From assembly GCF_000568405.1 (NCBI RefSeq), contig NZ_ARZY01000016.1, positions 29,863-93,862 on the forward strand: DNA of 64,000 nucleotides, in the 5' to 3' direction. The stretch's first letter is position 1. Every line of letters begins with the position of its first letter. Below are positions 35,563-45,600 of this stretch, one piece after another. The notes beneath the pieces were generated by a model. That model worked only from the letters and a program-made list of their open reading frames with translations, did not search any database and was not told where the DNA came from. The position numbers and the translations under genes were made by a program. The DNA comes from Catenovulum agarivorans DS-2. Its GTDB lineage: Bacteria > Pseudomonadota > Gammaproteobacteria > Enterobacterales > Alteromonadaceae.

Positions 35563-35890
35563 GAGTTAAGTTCCTAATCGGCTGGTCGCTATACTGCTTA
35601 TTCCTGTATCTAGTCTTGTCGAAAAAATATGCAAACGCAAGTTGCTTTGTTTAGTTAAATTTATTATAAATACATTATGCCATGGTCAAATATTAATCAT
35701 TCTGGAATGTGCCACTTCAGATGAAAATGATGTAATTATGTAGTAGTAGGCTTGATGTCAGCTTAGCGCTTGGTTTGAGTAGTATGGAGCACTCAAGGCT
35801 GTAAGTTTTGCGAATTATCGACAATTCAGCTGGACAAACCATATTCCAACACGAGGTTGCTTGCAGCCACAATTATTGTTGGAGAGCGTG
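35563..35890. other. Divergent control region between the cytochrome and surface-protein operons
   Basis: These 328 bp separate the leftward FG-GAP/cytochrome pair from the rightward surface-protein operon. No open reading frame of note is seen. Apart from the leftward promoter candidate at 35661-35689 I found no convincing palindrome or rightward promoter; GGAGAG at 35881-35886 is the ribosome site of the rightward gene. Confidence 0.6.
35661..35689 (-). promoter_or_regulatory. Candidate sigma-70 promoter of the FG-GAP/cytochrome operon
   Basis: On the minus strand, TTGACC (35684-35689) is followed after 17 bp by TAATAA (35661-35666), or after 15 bp by TATAAT (35663-35668). It is correctly oriented, about 100 bp ahead of the FG-GAP start. 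Confidence 0.4.
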
Positions 35891-38800
35891 ATGATGTTGA
35901 TTGGAACTAACAATCTGCGCTGGCTTCAAGGGTGTTTACTTGTAACCACTCTGCTTTTACCCGCCTGTAGCAAAAACGACAAAGATCCCGAACCTGTAGA
36001 GACAAATCAATCCCCCACAGTAAGTATTGTTGGTGAAAACCAAGTGACGGAAGGGGATAGTATAACCTTGCAAGCGAATGCTGCTGATCCCGATGGTTCA
36101 GTGCAAAGTTATAAATGGACCTTACAAAGTGGTGAAGGGGTAACCTTAGGTACCAGTACAAACAGCAGTTTACAGATCTCAACGCAAGACATTACAGCTG
36201 ACAGCCAAGTGACTGTTGCTGTGGTAGTGACGGACGATGACGGCGCAACTGCAACTGATAGTCATCAATTTACCGTCAGCCGCATTACCAGTTCATTAAC
36301 TTTAACCGGCATGGTCACAGATGAGCCTTTAGCCAATGCTTTAGTTAAAGTAATTGTTGGCTCAGAAGAATTTGAGGTGCAAGCGGGTGCCGATGGTGGT
36401 TATTCGTTATTGATAGAGGTTGACCAAAGTAATACCAATAAGTTAGTTAAATTAATTGCTCAAGGTGATCCAACAACTCATCCAGGTGTGGTTTTTGTTT
36501 CGCAATTACCAGCATTTTCAACTTTGAGCAGTCAAGCGGGTGAGGATGGTATTTTGTCCGCTGAAGACAATTTTTCAATTAATATCACCAATGTCACCAC
36601 AGCAGAAGCGGCTTTGTTACAAAGAGCTAACCAAGGTGCTGAAGTCACATCTGAATCTGAGTTAAATACTTTGCTCGGCACCCTAGATGTAGTGGATAAA
36701 CTCAAATTCTCCGCCCTGATCAAGCTGGTGGTTGATAATGCTGAATATACTTTACCCGATGGTGTCGACGATACTTTGGCATTGGTGTTAGATGAAGTTG
36801 CTCAGCAAAACTTTGAGGCTTTTGTTAATAGTCAAGATGCTACTTTGTTGGATTCGACCATTGAGGTTATTACCCAAGATCAGAACCTAGTTAATCTTGG
36901 TGGTGAAAATCAAGATTTCGATAACGATGGAGTCCTAGATGTTGTTGATGCATTTCCATTTGATCCAAATGAGTCGGTTGATACTGACATGGATGGCACA
37001 GGTAATAATGCCGATACTGATGATGACAACGACCAAGTAGCTGATGTAGATGATGCCTTTCCATTAGATGCGACCGAATGGGTTGATACTGACATGGATG
37101 GCACAGGTAACAATGCCGATACCGATGATGATAACGATCAAGTAGCTGACGTAGATGATGCATTCCCATTAGATGCAACAGAATCGGTTGATACTGACAT
37201 GGATGGCACAGGTAATAATGCCGATACTGATGATGACAACGACCAAGTTGCCGATGGTGATGATGCCTTTCCATTAGATGCGGCCGAATGGGTTGATACC
37301 GACATGGATGGCACAGGTAATAATGCCGACACTGATGATGATAACGATCAAGTTGCCGATGTTGACGATGCCTTTCCATTAGATGCAACCGAATGGGTTG
37401 ATACCGACATGGATGGCACAGGTAATAATGCCGACACTGATGATGATAACGATCAAGTTGCCGATGTTGACGATGCCTTTCCATTAGATGCAACCGAATG
37501 GGTTGATACCGACATGGATGGCACAGGTAATAATGCCGACACTGATGATGATAACGACCAAGTTGCCGATGTTGATGATGCCTTTCCATTAGATGCGACC
37601 GAATGGGTTGATACCGACATGGATGGCACAGGTAATAATGCCGACACTGATGATGACAACGACCAAGTTGCCGATGTTGATGATGCATTCCCATTAGATG
37701 CAACCGAATCGGTTGATACCGATATGGATGGCACAGGTAATAATGCCGACACTGATGATGATAACGATCAAGTTGCGGATGTTGATGATGCATTCCCATT
37801 AGATGCGACCGAATCGGTTGATACTGACATGGATGGCACAGGTAATAATGCAGATACCGATGATGACAACGACCAAATTCCAGATACTGATGATGGATAT
37901 CCGTTGATTGCCATTGGTGATTTGGCTGATATGGACAAAGACGGCATTCCAGATGATTGTGACCAAGCTTGTATAGATTTGGGCATGATGGCGGATGATG
38001 ACGATAACGGCAATGGTATTCCTGACGACGAAGAAGTTGATCTACTGGCCGTTGAAATTCTCACGCCTGATTCGCTAATCACGGTTGGTAGTTCACCTAT
38101 TACGGTGACAGGTACGGTATCGACTGGAGCGGCAATCACACTTAACGGGGTCACTATCACTAATGAAAATGGAGTATTCAGTGGCGAGGTCGCGTTAAAA
38201 GAAGGCTTGAACACCATTGAAGCAAGAGCGGTTGATGGTCAACAAATTCAAACCGATACCATTTCTGTTTCTTTAGATAAAACGCCACCTTACCTGACAA
38301 TAGACTCACATCAAGATCAACAAACTGTTTATTCCAGCACGGTAACCATTACAGGTTTAGTTAATGATATCGTACGCGGTACGATTGAAGACAGCCAAGC
38401 CAATGTCACAGTTAATGGAGTTGACGCGAATATTCAAAATCGAAGTTATTCAGCTACTAATATTGAGCTGCAACAAGGAAATAATACCATTACCGTGCGC
38501 GGCGCTGACCAAGTTGGCAATACCAATAGCGTCGAGATCAACTTAATTTATGAAGTATTACTGGGCAAACGAGTGTTGCTAGAGAGTGGAGACGGGCAAG
38601 ATGCAATCATCAACAACCAATTAGACGACCCTTTGGTGGTGCAAGTATTAGACGACAATGATGAGCCTGTGCAAGACGCATCTGTTGTATTTAGAGTTGC
38701 TCAAGGTTCAGGTGCTGTGGCAATTGGCACCGAAAACCAAGGGCGTGCTGTGGTTGTTGATACAAATGAAAATGGGTTAGCGTCAACAACTTTCAAATTA

Positions 38801-41014
38801 GGTGCAAGAACAGGGGTCAACAATCACAAAGTAACAGCAGCAGTGGTTGGATACACAGGTACAGTCACTTTTAGTGCATCGGCCAATGGACAAATCGGCA
38901 ATAAACTCAGTGTTAATTCTGGCAATAATCAACGTGGTGCCGTGGGTAATGTACTGCCAGAAGCTATGGTAGTTGTGGTCACGGATGCTGGCGCAAACGT
39001 AGTACCTAATGCACGAGTTCGTTTTGCCGTTACTAAAGGCGATGGAGTATTTTCAAGCAATGAAGAAACCACGATTGAACGTACAACCGACTCAGACGGC
39101 CGAGCATCAGTTGCTTACAAACTCGGGCAATTAACTGGTATAGATGCCCAAAGGATCACCGCCACTTTAATTGACGCACCAGAAGGGCAAACCATCACCG
39201 CTGGTTTTAGTGCTACCGCATTTGTACCAGCAGATCCGGGCGAAACCACTATCACAGGTGTGGTGTTAGATAACCAAGAAACACCCATACCCAATGTGAC
39301 CATTCGAGTAGAGGGCAGTACACGAGAAGCTGTAACCAATGAAAACGGTCGGTTTGAAATCACTCAAGCACCCGTTGGCCCAGTGCATCTAATTGCAGAC
39401 GGCTCGACTACATCTGTCGATGGCGAATTTCCATCACTAGGATATAACCTAGTTACCGTTGCTGGGGTGGAGAACCCGTTATCTGCGCCTATCTATATGG
39501 TTAAACTCAATACTGATAATGCAGTTTATGCTGGGGCGGAAGATGTTTCACTTACCCTAGATGAATTTCCAGGTTTTCAACTTGATATCAAAAAAGATTC
39601 AGTGACCTTTCCAGATGGCAGTCGCGAAGGTTTTGTATCCGTCACACCTGTTAATGCTGGTACCGTGCCAATGGCACCGCCAAATGGGATGCAACCACAA
39701 TTTATCGTGACCATTCAACCAACGGGCACTAAATTCGATCCACCAGCTCGGCTTACTTTACCCAATGTTGATGCACATGAAGCGGGTGCACAAGTTGAAA
39801 TGTATTCGTTCGACCATGATTTAGAAGAATTTGTCGCGATAGGATTGGGGACGGTTAGTGAAGATGGCACTGTGGTTGTTTCTAATCGAGGGGTCGGGGT
39901 GATTAAAGCGGGTTGGCACTGTGGTTCACAGCCAGGTGGACAAGCTTGTGCACATAACTGCCCAATATGCCAAGACTGCGATGGTGAATGTAACTGTGTA
40001 CCCGCCGAGGGCGACCCTAGGCTAGCGGGTTTGGATGAGCAAGGCGATTGTAAAAAGCCAGAATGCCAAGACGGAACGCTGACAAATGTCGACGATGATG
40101 CCGACGTACCGCCTGACGACGAAACCGGCGACTGTAAATCTTTTGTTTGTGAAAATGGTTCATCTATGCAGGTGGTTGATAATTCAGATGAAAGCTTATG
40201 TACCACATGCGGTGAAGATGGCCCAGAGCCAAAACCAGATGGCCACGTTCCTGAAGAAGACAAATGTATTATTTGCCAAGACGGCAAAGAAACGAAAAAA
40301 CCAGATAACGAAATCAGCAGCACCTCTGTAACTTTTAATGGTGTGAAAAACTTTATTGCTGATGTGAACAAAGTCCTCGATTTTCTTGGAGCCGACAAAA
40401 AAATCCCAGAAATTGCGCTGTCGTTAAGCAATAGTGTCAAAGAGGTTTGTTGCACCCAACAGAATGGCGCTATGACTCGTGAAGAAAAAGACGAAGGAAC
40501 TGTGATATTTCCGCGTTGGAGTTATGCGTGGACCCCAACCATACCACCTTGGTCTGGCAACTATACCTTCAGCGTACTCGGAAGAGAGGTCGGCATTGCC
40601 TACGGTATTCGTTTTGAAGTTGGTTTTGATGGCAAATTTAGTATTAACCGCACCAAACGTGAATGTCAGGGTGACAACTGCTGGGGTGGTGAAGTTAAAG
40701 GTGATCTCGGTGTGGGTGGTGGGCCATTCGGCAGTGTTCCTAACCCAGCTTCATCTCCCACTGAATGTGGCCCGCCGAATGACAAACGCCCGTGTGACAT
40801 TATTCGCATAGAAGGCAAACTCAAAACAGGTGTGAATATTCAAGCTGGGGTGAATTGTGAAAAAGTCACAGGTGGTATAGGCCACAATGGTGTCTCCGCT
40901 GAAGCAACCATTATAGTTGCCGAAGGTTCATGGGTTGAGACAGGCGGAAGTGCCAGCATTCAATTAGTCAATTCTGGCAGTATTGCCACTATTGATATTC
41001 CATTGCCAGATTAA
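35891..41014 (+). CDS. Giant Asp-rich repeat lipoprotein with Ig-like and Cys-rich regions
   Basis: A 1707-residue predicted lipoprotein (lipobox LLLPAC, Cys about 27). In order: a PKD/Ig-like domain (about 40-130), a carboxypeptidase-regulatory-like segment, nine thrombospondin-3-like 35-residue repeats (about 363-662) built on DTDMDGTGNNADTDDDNDQ, two more Ig-like domains (TPDSLITVGSSPITVTG onward), two invasin-type Big_1-like domains (about 900-1110), a second regulatory-like domain, and a C-terminal region with about 22 cysteines (from about 1341). The Asp-rich loops should bind calcium. ATG 35891 has GGAG 6 bases upstream. First gene of an 18-kb same-strand cluster; probably surface-exposed. 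Function unknown. Confidence 0.78.
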   Translation: MMLIGTNNLRWLQGCLLVTTLLLPACSKNDKDPEPVETNQSPTVSIVGENQVTEGDSITLQANAADPDGSVQSYKWTLQSGEGVTLGTSTNSSLQISTQDITADSQVTVAVVVTDDDGATATDSHQFTVSRITSSLTLTGMVTDEPLANALVKVIVGSEEFEVQAGADGGYSLLIEVDQSNTNKLVKLIAQGDPTTHPGVVFVSQLPAFSTLSSQAGEDGILSAEDNFSINITNVTTAEAALLQRANQGAEVTSESELNTLLGTLDVVDKLKFSALIKLVVDNAEYTLPDGVDDTLALVLDEVAQQNFEAFVNSQDATLLDSTIEVITQDQNLVNLGGENQDFDNDGVLDVVDAFPFDPNESVDTDMDGTGNNADTDDDNDQVADVDDAFPLDATEWVDTDMDGTGNNADTDDDNDQVADVDDAFPLDATESVDTDMDGTGNNADTDDDNDQVADGDDAFPLDAAEWVDTDMDGTGNNADTDDDNDQVADVDDAFPLDATEWVDTDMDGTGNNADTDDDNDQVADVDDAFPLDATEWVDTDMDGTGNNADTDDDNDQVADVDDAFPLDATEWVDTDMDGTGNNADTDDDNDQVADVDDAFPLDATESVDTDMDGTGNNADTDDDNDQVADVDDAFPLDATESVDTDMDGTGNNADTDDDNDQIPDTDDGYPLIAIGDLADMDKDGIPDDCDQACIDLGMMADDDDNGNGIPDDEEVDLLAVEILTPDSLITVGSSPITVTGTVSTGAAITLNGVTITNENGVFSGEVALKEGLNTIEARAVDGQQIQTDTISVSLDKTPPYLTIDSHQDQQTVYSSTVTITGLVNDIVRGTIEDSQANVTVNGVDANIQNRSYSATNIELQQGNNTITVRGADQVGNTNSVEINLIYEVLLGKRVLLESGDGQDAIINNQLDDPLVVQVLDDNDEPVQDASVVFRVAQGSGAVAIGTENQGRAVVVDTNENGLASTTFKLGARTGVNNHKVTAAVVGYTGTVTFSASANGQIGNKLSVNSGNNQRGAVGNVLPEAMVVVVTDAGANVVPNARVRFAVTKGDGVFSSNEETTIERTTDSDGRASVAYKLGQLTGIDAQRITATLIDAPEGQTITAGFSATAFVPADPGETTITGVVLDNQETPIPNVTIRVEGSTREAVTNENGRFEITQAPVGPVHLIADGSTTSVDGEFPSLGYNLVTVAGVENPLSAPIYMVKLNTDNAVYAGAEDVSLTLDEFPGFQLDIKKDSVTFPDGSREGFVSVTPVNAGTVPMAPPNGMQPQFIVTIQPTGTKFDPPARLTLPNVDAHEAGAQVEMYSFDHDLEEFVAIGLGTVSEDGTVVVSNRGVGVIKAGWHCGSQPGGQACAHNCPICQDCDGECNCVPAEGDPRLAGLDEQGDCKKPECQDGTLTNVDDDADVPPDDETGDCKSFVCENGSSMQVVDNSDESLCTTCGEDGPEPKPDGHVPEEDKCIICQDGKETKKPDNEISSTSVTFNGVKNFIADVNKVLDFLGADKKIPEIALSLSNSVKEVCCTQQNGAMTREEKDEGTVIFPRWSYAWTPTIPPWSGNYTFSVLGREVGIAYGIRFEVGFDGKFSINRTKRECQGDNCWGGEVKGDLGVGGGPFGSVPNPASSPTECGPPNDKRPCDIIRIEGKLKTGVNIQAGVNCEKVTGGIGHNGVSAEATIIVAEGSWVETGGSASIQLVNSGSIATIDIPLPD
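36977..37876 (+). repeat. Nine tandem 105-bp repeats inside the lipoprotein gene
   Basis: Nine units with a 105-bp period (35 codons) start at 36977, 37082, 37187, 37292, 37397, 37502, 37607, 37712 and 37817; the ninth diverges after its first 60 bp. The units are nearly identical in DNA, differing mainly at silent sites and at the TEW/TES and ADV/ADG positions, so copy number is likely to vary by slippage or recombination. Confidence 0.92.
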
Positions 41015-41025
41015 GGAGGGCAAAC

Positions 41026-41634
41026 GTGAGAGCTTGTGTGTGTTTAACTTATTTATGGACCATTTTGCTGAGCTTTTCGCTGATGGCTGAAAATAATTTT
41101 TGGGCAACACCAACTTTTGCCGTCGGCGAGGCGAGCGAAGGGGTTATCAGTGTTGAACAGGTTTATCACTATCAGCTATTCGAACCAAAAAAAGGTTATG
41201 AAAAAGTACGTTTAGTGCAACGCAAGTACTCATCCATGGCATCAGCAGAAGAAGCGTTTATATCGCGTATGTCAGCGATAGCTTCGTTAGATTACCAGTG
41301 GTGGTTAGATACATGGGAGATAGATTCAAAACATCTCGCACTCGAGTATTTTGCCAGCAAAGGGCTAAATCAAAGTTATTGGTTAGACACATGGAAAAAG
41401 CAGTTTGTCGGACGAAAAATCACCTTTAAGCAAAAAATCGTGTTACCGCAGCACATTATTATTGTCTACAACGTTGCTGGCGCAAATGGAAAACCAGGAC
41501 CGATTGATTTACCCGTGGTGTTTAGCCAACAACAACAGCAATGGTTAGTCAGTTTAGATTTACGCCGCGAACCATTATTACGTTATAGCCCTTGGGTTAA
41601 TGGTGAAGACAGAAAGGTGATTGTATATGAATAA
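41026..41634 (+). CDS. Secreted protein of unknown function, paralogue of the next gene
   Basis: A 202-residue exported protein (signal peptide to about residue 21, ending LMAEN). I do not recognise the family. It shares with the following gene a motif around LDYQWWLDTWE, a preceding helical stretch (MASAEEAFISRMSAI) and a C-terminal strand segment (IIVYNVAGANGK, VVFSQQQQQWLVSLDL), so the two look like diverged duplicates. It starts at GTG 41026 behind AGGAGG (41014-41019), a strong site overlapping the lipoprotein stop. The fold may be a small NTF2-like or lipocalin-like domain, but this is a guess. Confidence 0.7.
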   Translation: MRACVCLTYLWTILLSFSLMAENNFWATPTFAVGEASEGVISVEQVYHYQLFEPKKGYEKVRLVQRKYSSMASAEEAFISRMSAIASLDYQWWLDTWEIDSKHLALEYFASKGLNQSYWLDTWKKQFVGRKITFKQKIVLPQHIIIVYNVAGANGKPGPIDLPVVFSQQQQQWLVSLDLRREPLLRYSPWVNGEDRKVIVYE

Positions 41635-42202
41635 ACGATTACTTAAATCAATGCAATATTGCTGCTGTGTATTACTCGCTTTACCTATGTTGGTAGGCGC
41701 TGTGGCAACACGTTTTCAAGACCAAGGTGAGCGTACATTTACTTTAGTAGAGCATCACAAGTATCAGCGTATGCAATACCAAGATGTGGTGCTTAGCCAA
41801 TTTGATACGAAGATGCGTGATGTTAATGAAGGCGCTGATCGCCAGTTAGTGCAATTTTTATCAGCCCTGCGTAAAGATGATTTTGATTGGTGGTTAACAA
41901 GTTGGAATCAAGCCACGTTACAAGATTGGCAGTCAAAAGCCGCACTTAAAAAAGCACGTCGAGTGTACAACTTTTGGCGGGCCACTTTTACCAAACAATC
42001 AGTGGCGCAGCTCAAAGATTTTATCTTGATGGGTCAGTATGTGCTGATTGGTGTGCAAATAGATTCTGAGTATCACTTGCTACCTTTTGAATTAGAAAAC
42101 GGCCGCTGGCGTATAGATCAAGCGTACATGAATGCGGTTTTTTTCCAAAAGTTAAAAGAAAGGTTAACCAAAGAACAGTTGAAAGTTGCGCAGGCAGGTT
42201 GA
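41627..42202 (+). CDS. Secreted protein of unknown function, paralogue of the previous gene
   Basis: A 191-residue exported protein with signal peptide MNKRLLKSMQYCCCVLLALP and a likely cut after VGA. It carries DDFDWWLTSWN and a C-terminal GRWRIDQAYMNAVF segment comparable to the neighbouring paralogue. ATG 41627 overlaps the previous gene by 8 bp and has AAAGG 9 bases upstream, indicating coupled translation. No enzymatic motif is seen. It is probably an accessory periplasmic factor of the surface-protein operon. Confidence 0.7.
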   Translation: MNKRLLKSMQYCCCVLLALPMLVGAVATRFQDQGERTFTLVEHHKYQRMQYQDVVLSQFDTKMRDVNEGADRQLVQFLSALRKDDFDWWLTSWNQATLQDWQSKAALKKARRVYNFWRATFTKQSVAQLKDFILMGQYVLIGVQIDSEYHLLPFELENGRWRIDQAYMNAVFFQKLKERLTKEQLKVAQAG

Positions 42203-42203
42203 T

Positions 42204-42662
42204 ATGGCGCGAATTTTACAAAAAAACAGCGAGCGACTGGTGGTAACAGCGTTTCCAAAATGCATCAGCTTAATAGCAATCGCATTTTTACTGCTATTTT
42301 GGGGAGCGGCGCTTTTTGGTGATAAGGATTTAAAAGTTGAAGATTATGTCATTTTTAATGGCGTGTGTTTAGTGGTTTTGGCGATTCAGCGTAGCCGCAA
42401 AACCATCTTCGACAAACACAATAAAACTGTGGTGTTACATTCGCGGTTTTTATGGATTAAATCGGAAAATTGGTTTTCTCTGAAGGATGTCAGGGGAGTG
42501 GAAATGGTTTACGGCAAAGGTGGCAGGTATGCGCGAGGTGGCGCTGTTTATTTGCTGGTGAAAGATCAACGAAAGGCGATCGTCGATTCTGATATTTGTT
42601 TTGGTAATGCAGAGCGAAATGTCGGGATTAAACAACAAATTGCAGAGTGGTTGGAGTTGTAA
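42204..42662 (+). CDS. Small membrane protein, PH-like
   Basis: A 152-residue protein with two hydrophobic segments (about residues 22-44 and 50-65), followed by a soluble beta-rich portion (KTIFDKHNKTVVLHSRFLW, SLKDVRGVEMVY, AVYLLVKDQ) with the look of a small bacterial PH-like domain. The function is unknown. ATG 42204 begins 1 bp after the upstream stop and leaves a 28-bp gap to the next gene, so it is part of the operon. Confidence 0.6.
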   Translation: MARILQKNSERLVVTAFPKCISLIAIAFLLLFWGAALFGDKDLKVEDYVIFNGVCLVVLAIQRSRKTIFDKHNKTVVLHSRFLWIKSENWFSLKDVRGVEMVYGKGGRYARGGAVYLLVKDQRKAIVDSDICFGNAERNVGIKQQIAEWLEL

Positions 42663-42690
42663 CCAAATTTACAGACTACGGTATCAGCTA

Positions 42691-45600
42691 ATGAAAAATC
42701 TTATCCAGACTGGACGAATACTGCTGACAGCCTGCTTTTTAAGTAGTGCTTTGGTGACCGCTACCAAAGCTGAAGAGTTGGATGAAAATTGTGTGGTGAA
42801 CATTTTAAACCGCACTATACAGGTAGCAGAAGATGGTGGTTGGTCACTACCAAACGTACCTTCTAACCAAGGTGCCGTGAGAGCAAGGGCAACATGCGTT
42901 GGCGAAGAGGGCGCCACCCTATCTGGTCAATCGGGTTACTTTAACCTGCTTACCAATGGCATTACGCGGGTGGGTGAAATTCAATTCGTTGAACAAGAGC
43001 CGGTGCCGGTACGTATTAGCTTTTTAACCACTATTCAAATTAGTCTGACTGCACTTGGGCAAACTTACCAGCTAGATGTGACAGCCGAATACCCAGGTGG
43101 GTTAGTCGACAATGTGACGGCCGCCACTTCGGGGATCAATTACACCAGTTCCAATTCAGCGGTCGCTAGTGTCAATGCCAATGGCTTAATTTCTGCTGTT
43201 GGTAGTGGTAATGCTCTGATTACTGCCAGCAAAGATGGCCAAGTTGCTACACGCTTAGTTCGAGTGAGTTTTACCGGTGACCAAGATGGAGATGGCTTGC
43301 CCGACGATTATGAAAGTGCCAATGGGTTAGACCCCAACGACCCAGCAGATGCATTTGAAGACAGAGACAATGATGGGTTAAGTGCGCTTGATGAATATTT
43401 GGCAGGCACAGAGATTGATTTAGCCGACACAGATGGTGATGGCATAGACGACGGTGAAGAATTAATTGAAGGTGAAGATGGTTTTATAACCAATGCGTTA
43501 TTAGCCGATTCAGACAGTGATGGTTTATCCGATTTTGTAGAGGTGACGCTAGGTTCATCACCAACAGATAGCAGCGATGCAGATTATCAAAATGCCATAA
43601 CAGCAATCAGTGTTGTGCCCGATAATGTCGTCATGACGTTCAATGGTATCGACAGTGAAGTCAGTACCCAATTAACCGTCACCGCCACAGTATTGGACGG
43701 CACCACTTTAGATGTTACTGCAAAATCAAATGGCACAAGTTATCAATCAAGCGATTTAGCTACCGTCAGTTTTGGTATAACGGATGGGCAAATATTCGGT
43801 GGTGCAGAAGGCAATGCAACCGTCACTGTATCCTTATTTGAATTAACCGCAGAAGTCCCAGTGACGGTTGAAAGTTTCCAACCAGCGGGAATTTCAACAC
43901 TGTCCTTTAGTGGCACAGCATACGACAACGATGTACAAGGCGACTATGTCTATATAGCAGCAGGTAGTGCTGGCTTGCATATTGTTGATACCAGTGACAA
44001 ACAAAACCCAGAAATAGTCAGTACACTGGTGACCAGTGGCACCGCAAGAGATGTCAAAGTAGTGGGGCAGTATGCGTATGTTGCAGTTGGCAATGCAGGT
44101 TTAGATATCATCAATATTGCAGATGTCAGCCAACCAGCTTTAGTGAGCAATATTGTTAGCAATGGTATGGCGGTTGATTTAGCCGCTCAAAATAGTCATA
44201 TATTTGTTGCCAACGATAGTGGTGGTTTCGAAATATTCAATGTAGAAGACGTAAGCGCACCATTTAGTGTGGCTAAACTGGATAATCTTGGGCGAATTAT
44301 CAGTGTTGATGTTTCCAATGACCGTGCGGTTGTTGCAAATAGTTCAGCAGTGATCTTGTTAGATATTAGTGACCTATCTTCGCCCATGCGCTTAGGAAGC
44401 ATAAACATAGGTAATATTCGGGCTGTTGTTATCGATGGTGATTACGCTTACGTTGCGTGTTACACCTGTGGTTATAAAGTGATTAATCTCAGCGATCCGA
44501 TGCGCCCAACCATTGTTGGTGGCGATACTCGTTTTTATCCGTCGGATGTTGAACTGACCAATGGCTTTGCGTTCTTTAGCGACATCTTATTTGTTAATGC
44601 AGTGCCGTTTGTCAATATCGCAGATCCAGAAAACTCACTGTTCCAAGGTGTTATTGATATTCGTCAGTTTGGCGATCGCGATGCCAACTCGTTGTCTATT
44701 GATGCTGGTTTCGTTTATTCCACCGCCACCAATCGTTTGTATATTTCACAATATCGTATCTTAAACGACAATCAAGGCGTTGCACCGACTGTTGAGGTGA
44801 TTTCACCACCAGATGGTGATGTCGTTGTCGAAGGCAGTCGCATTTTAGTCCGCGCTGAAGCGAGTGATGATGTTGCGGTTGCAACAGTGCAAATACGGGT
44901 GAATGGCATCTTAGTCGCATCTGATACAACTAGACCATACGAAGTTCCAATCACAGTGCCAGCGGGCATTACCAGTATGAACATTCTGGTAGAGGGGGTA
45001 GATTTTGGTAACAATGTTGGTGATGACCTAGCGTTATTAACCGTCGAACCCGATGAAGATGGTGATGGATTAGGCGATAATGAAGAGGTCTTTACTTGGA
45101 ATACAGATCCTGAAAATCCAGATTCAGATGATGATGGTCTGCCTGATGGCTTAGAAGTTGAATTAGCCACAGATCCGCTCGACTTAGATTCTGATGATGA
45201 CCAAAGAACAGATGGTGACGAAGTAGCCGCTGGGACAGATCCACTTAATCCAGATGTAACCCCACCTGAAGTTAGTTCGATAGACCCAGCGCATGAAGCA
45301 ACAGATATTTGTGAAAATAGCAATATCAGTGTGATCTTTAACGAAGCTGTTTTGCGCCGCTCGTTAACAGATCAAAGCATTAAATTAATTGCTGAAGACA
45401 CCACAGTTCTAACTGGGGTGCAAAGTTTAACAACAAGCAATACCGAACTGATATTCAACCCAACTGAATTATTGGCAGATAACAGTGTTTATACCATTGA
45501 AGTCAGTGGGGTTAGAGACGAAGCTGGCAATCCATTGGCAGAAACCTTCACATCAACCTTTACCACAGGCAATTGTGTTGATGAAGAACGACCTACATTG

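Noticed and set aside
36891..37799. A 302-residue His/Tyr-rich reading frame on the minus strand, and several Ser-rich ones beside it
   Set aside because: They are mirror frames of the 105-bp Asp-rich repeats; the repeated DNA keeps stops away on the opposite strand. No ribosome site or natural composition.
36977..37876. CRISPR array suggested by regular repetition
   Set aside because: The period is 105 bp with no unique spacers; the repeats are codon-phased and translate to identical Asp-rich units.
39715..40455. A 246-residue Ser-rich minus-strand frame
   Set aside because: It lies wholly inside the Cys-rich part of the lipoprotein gene, whose plus-strand reading has coherent domains; the composition is typical of an antisense shadow.
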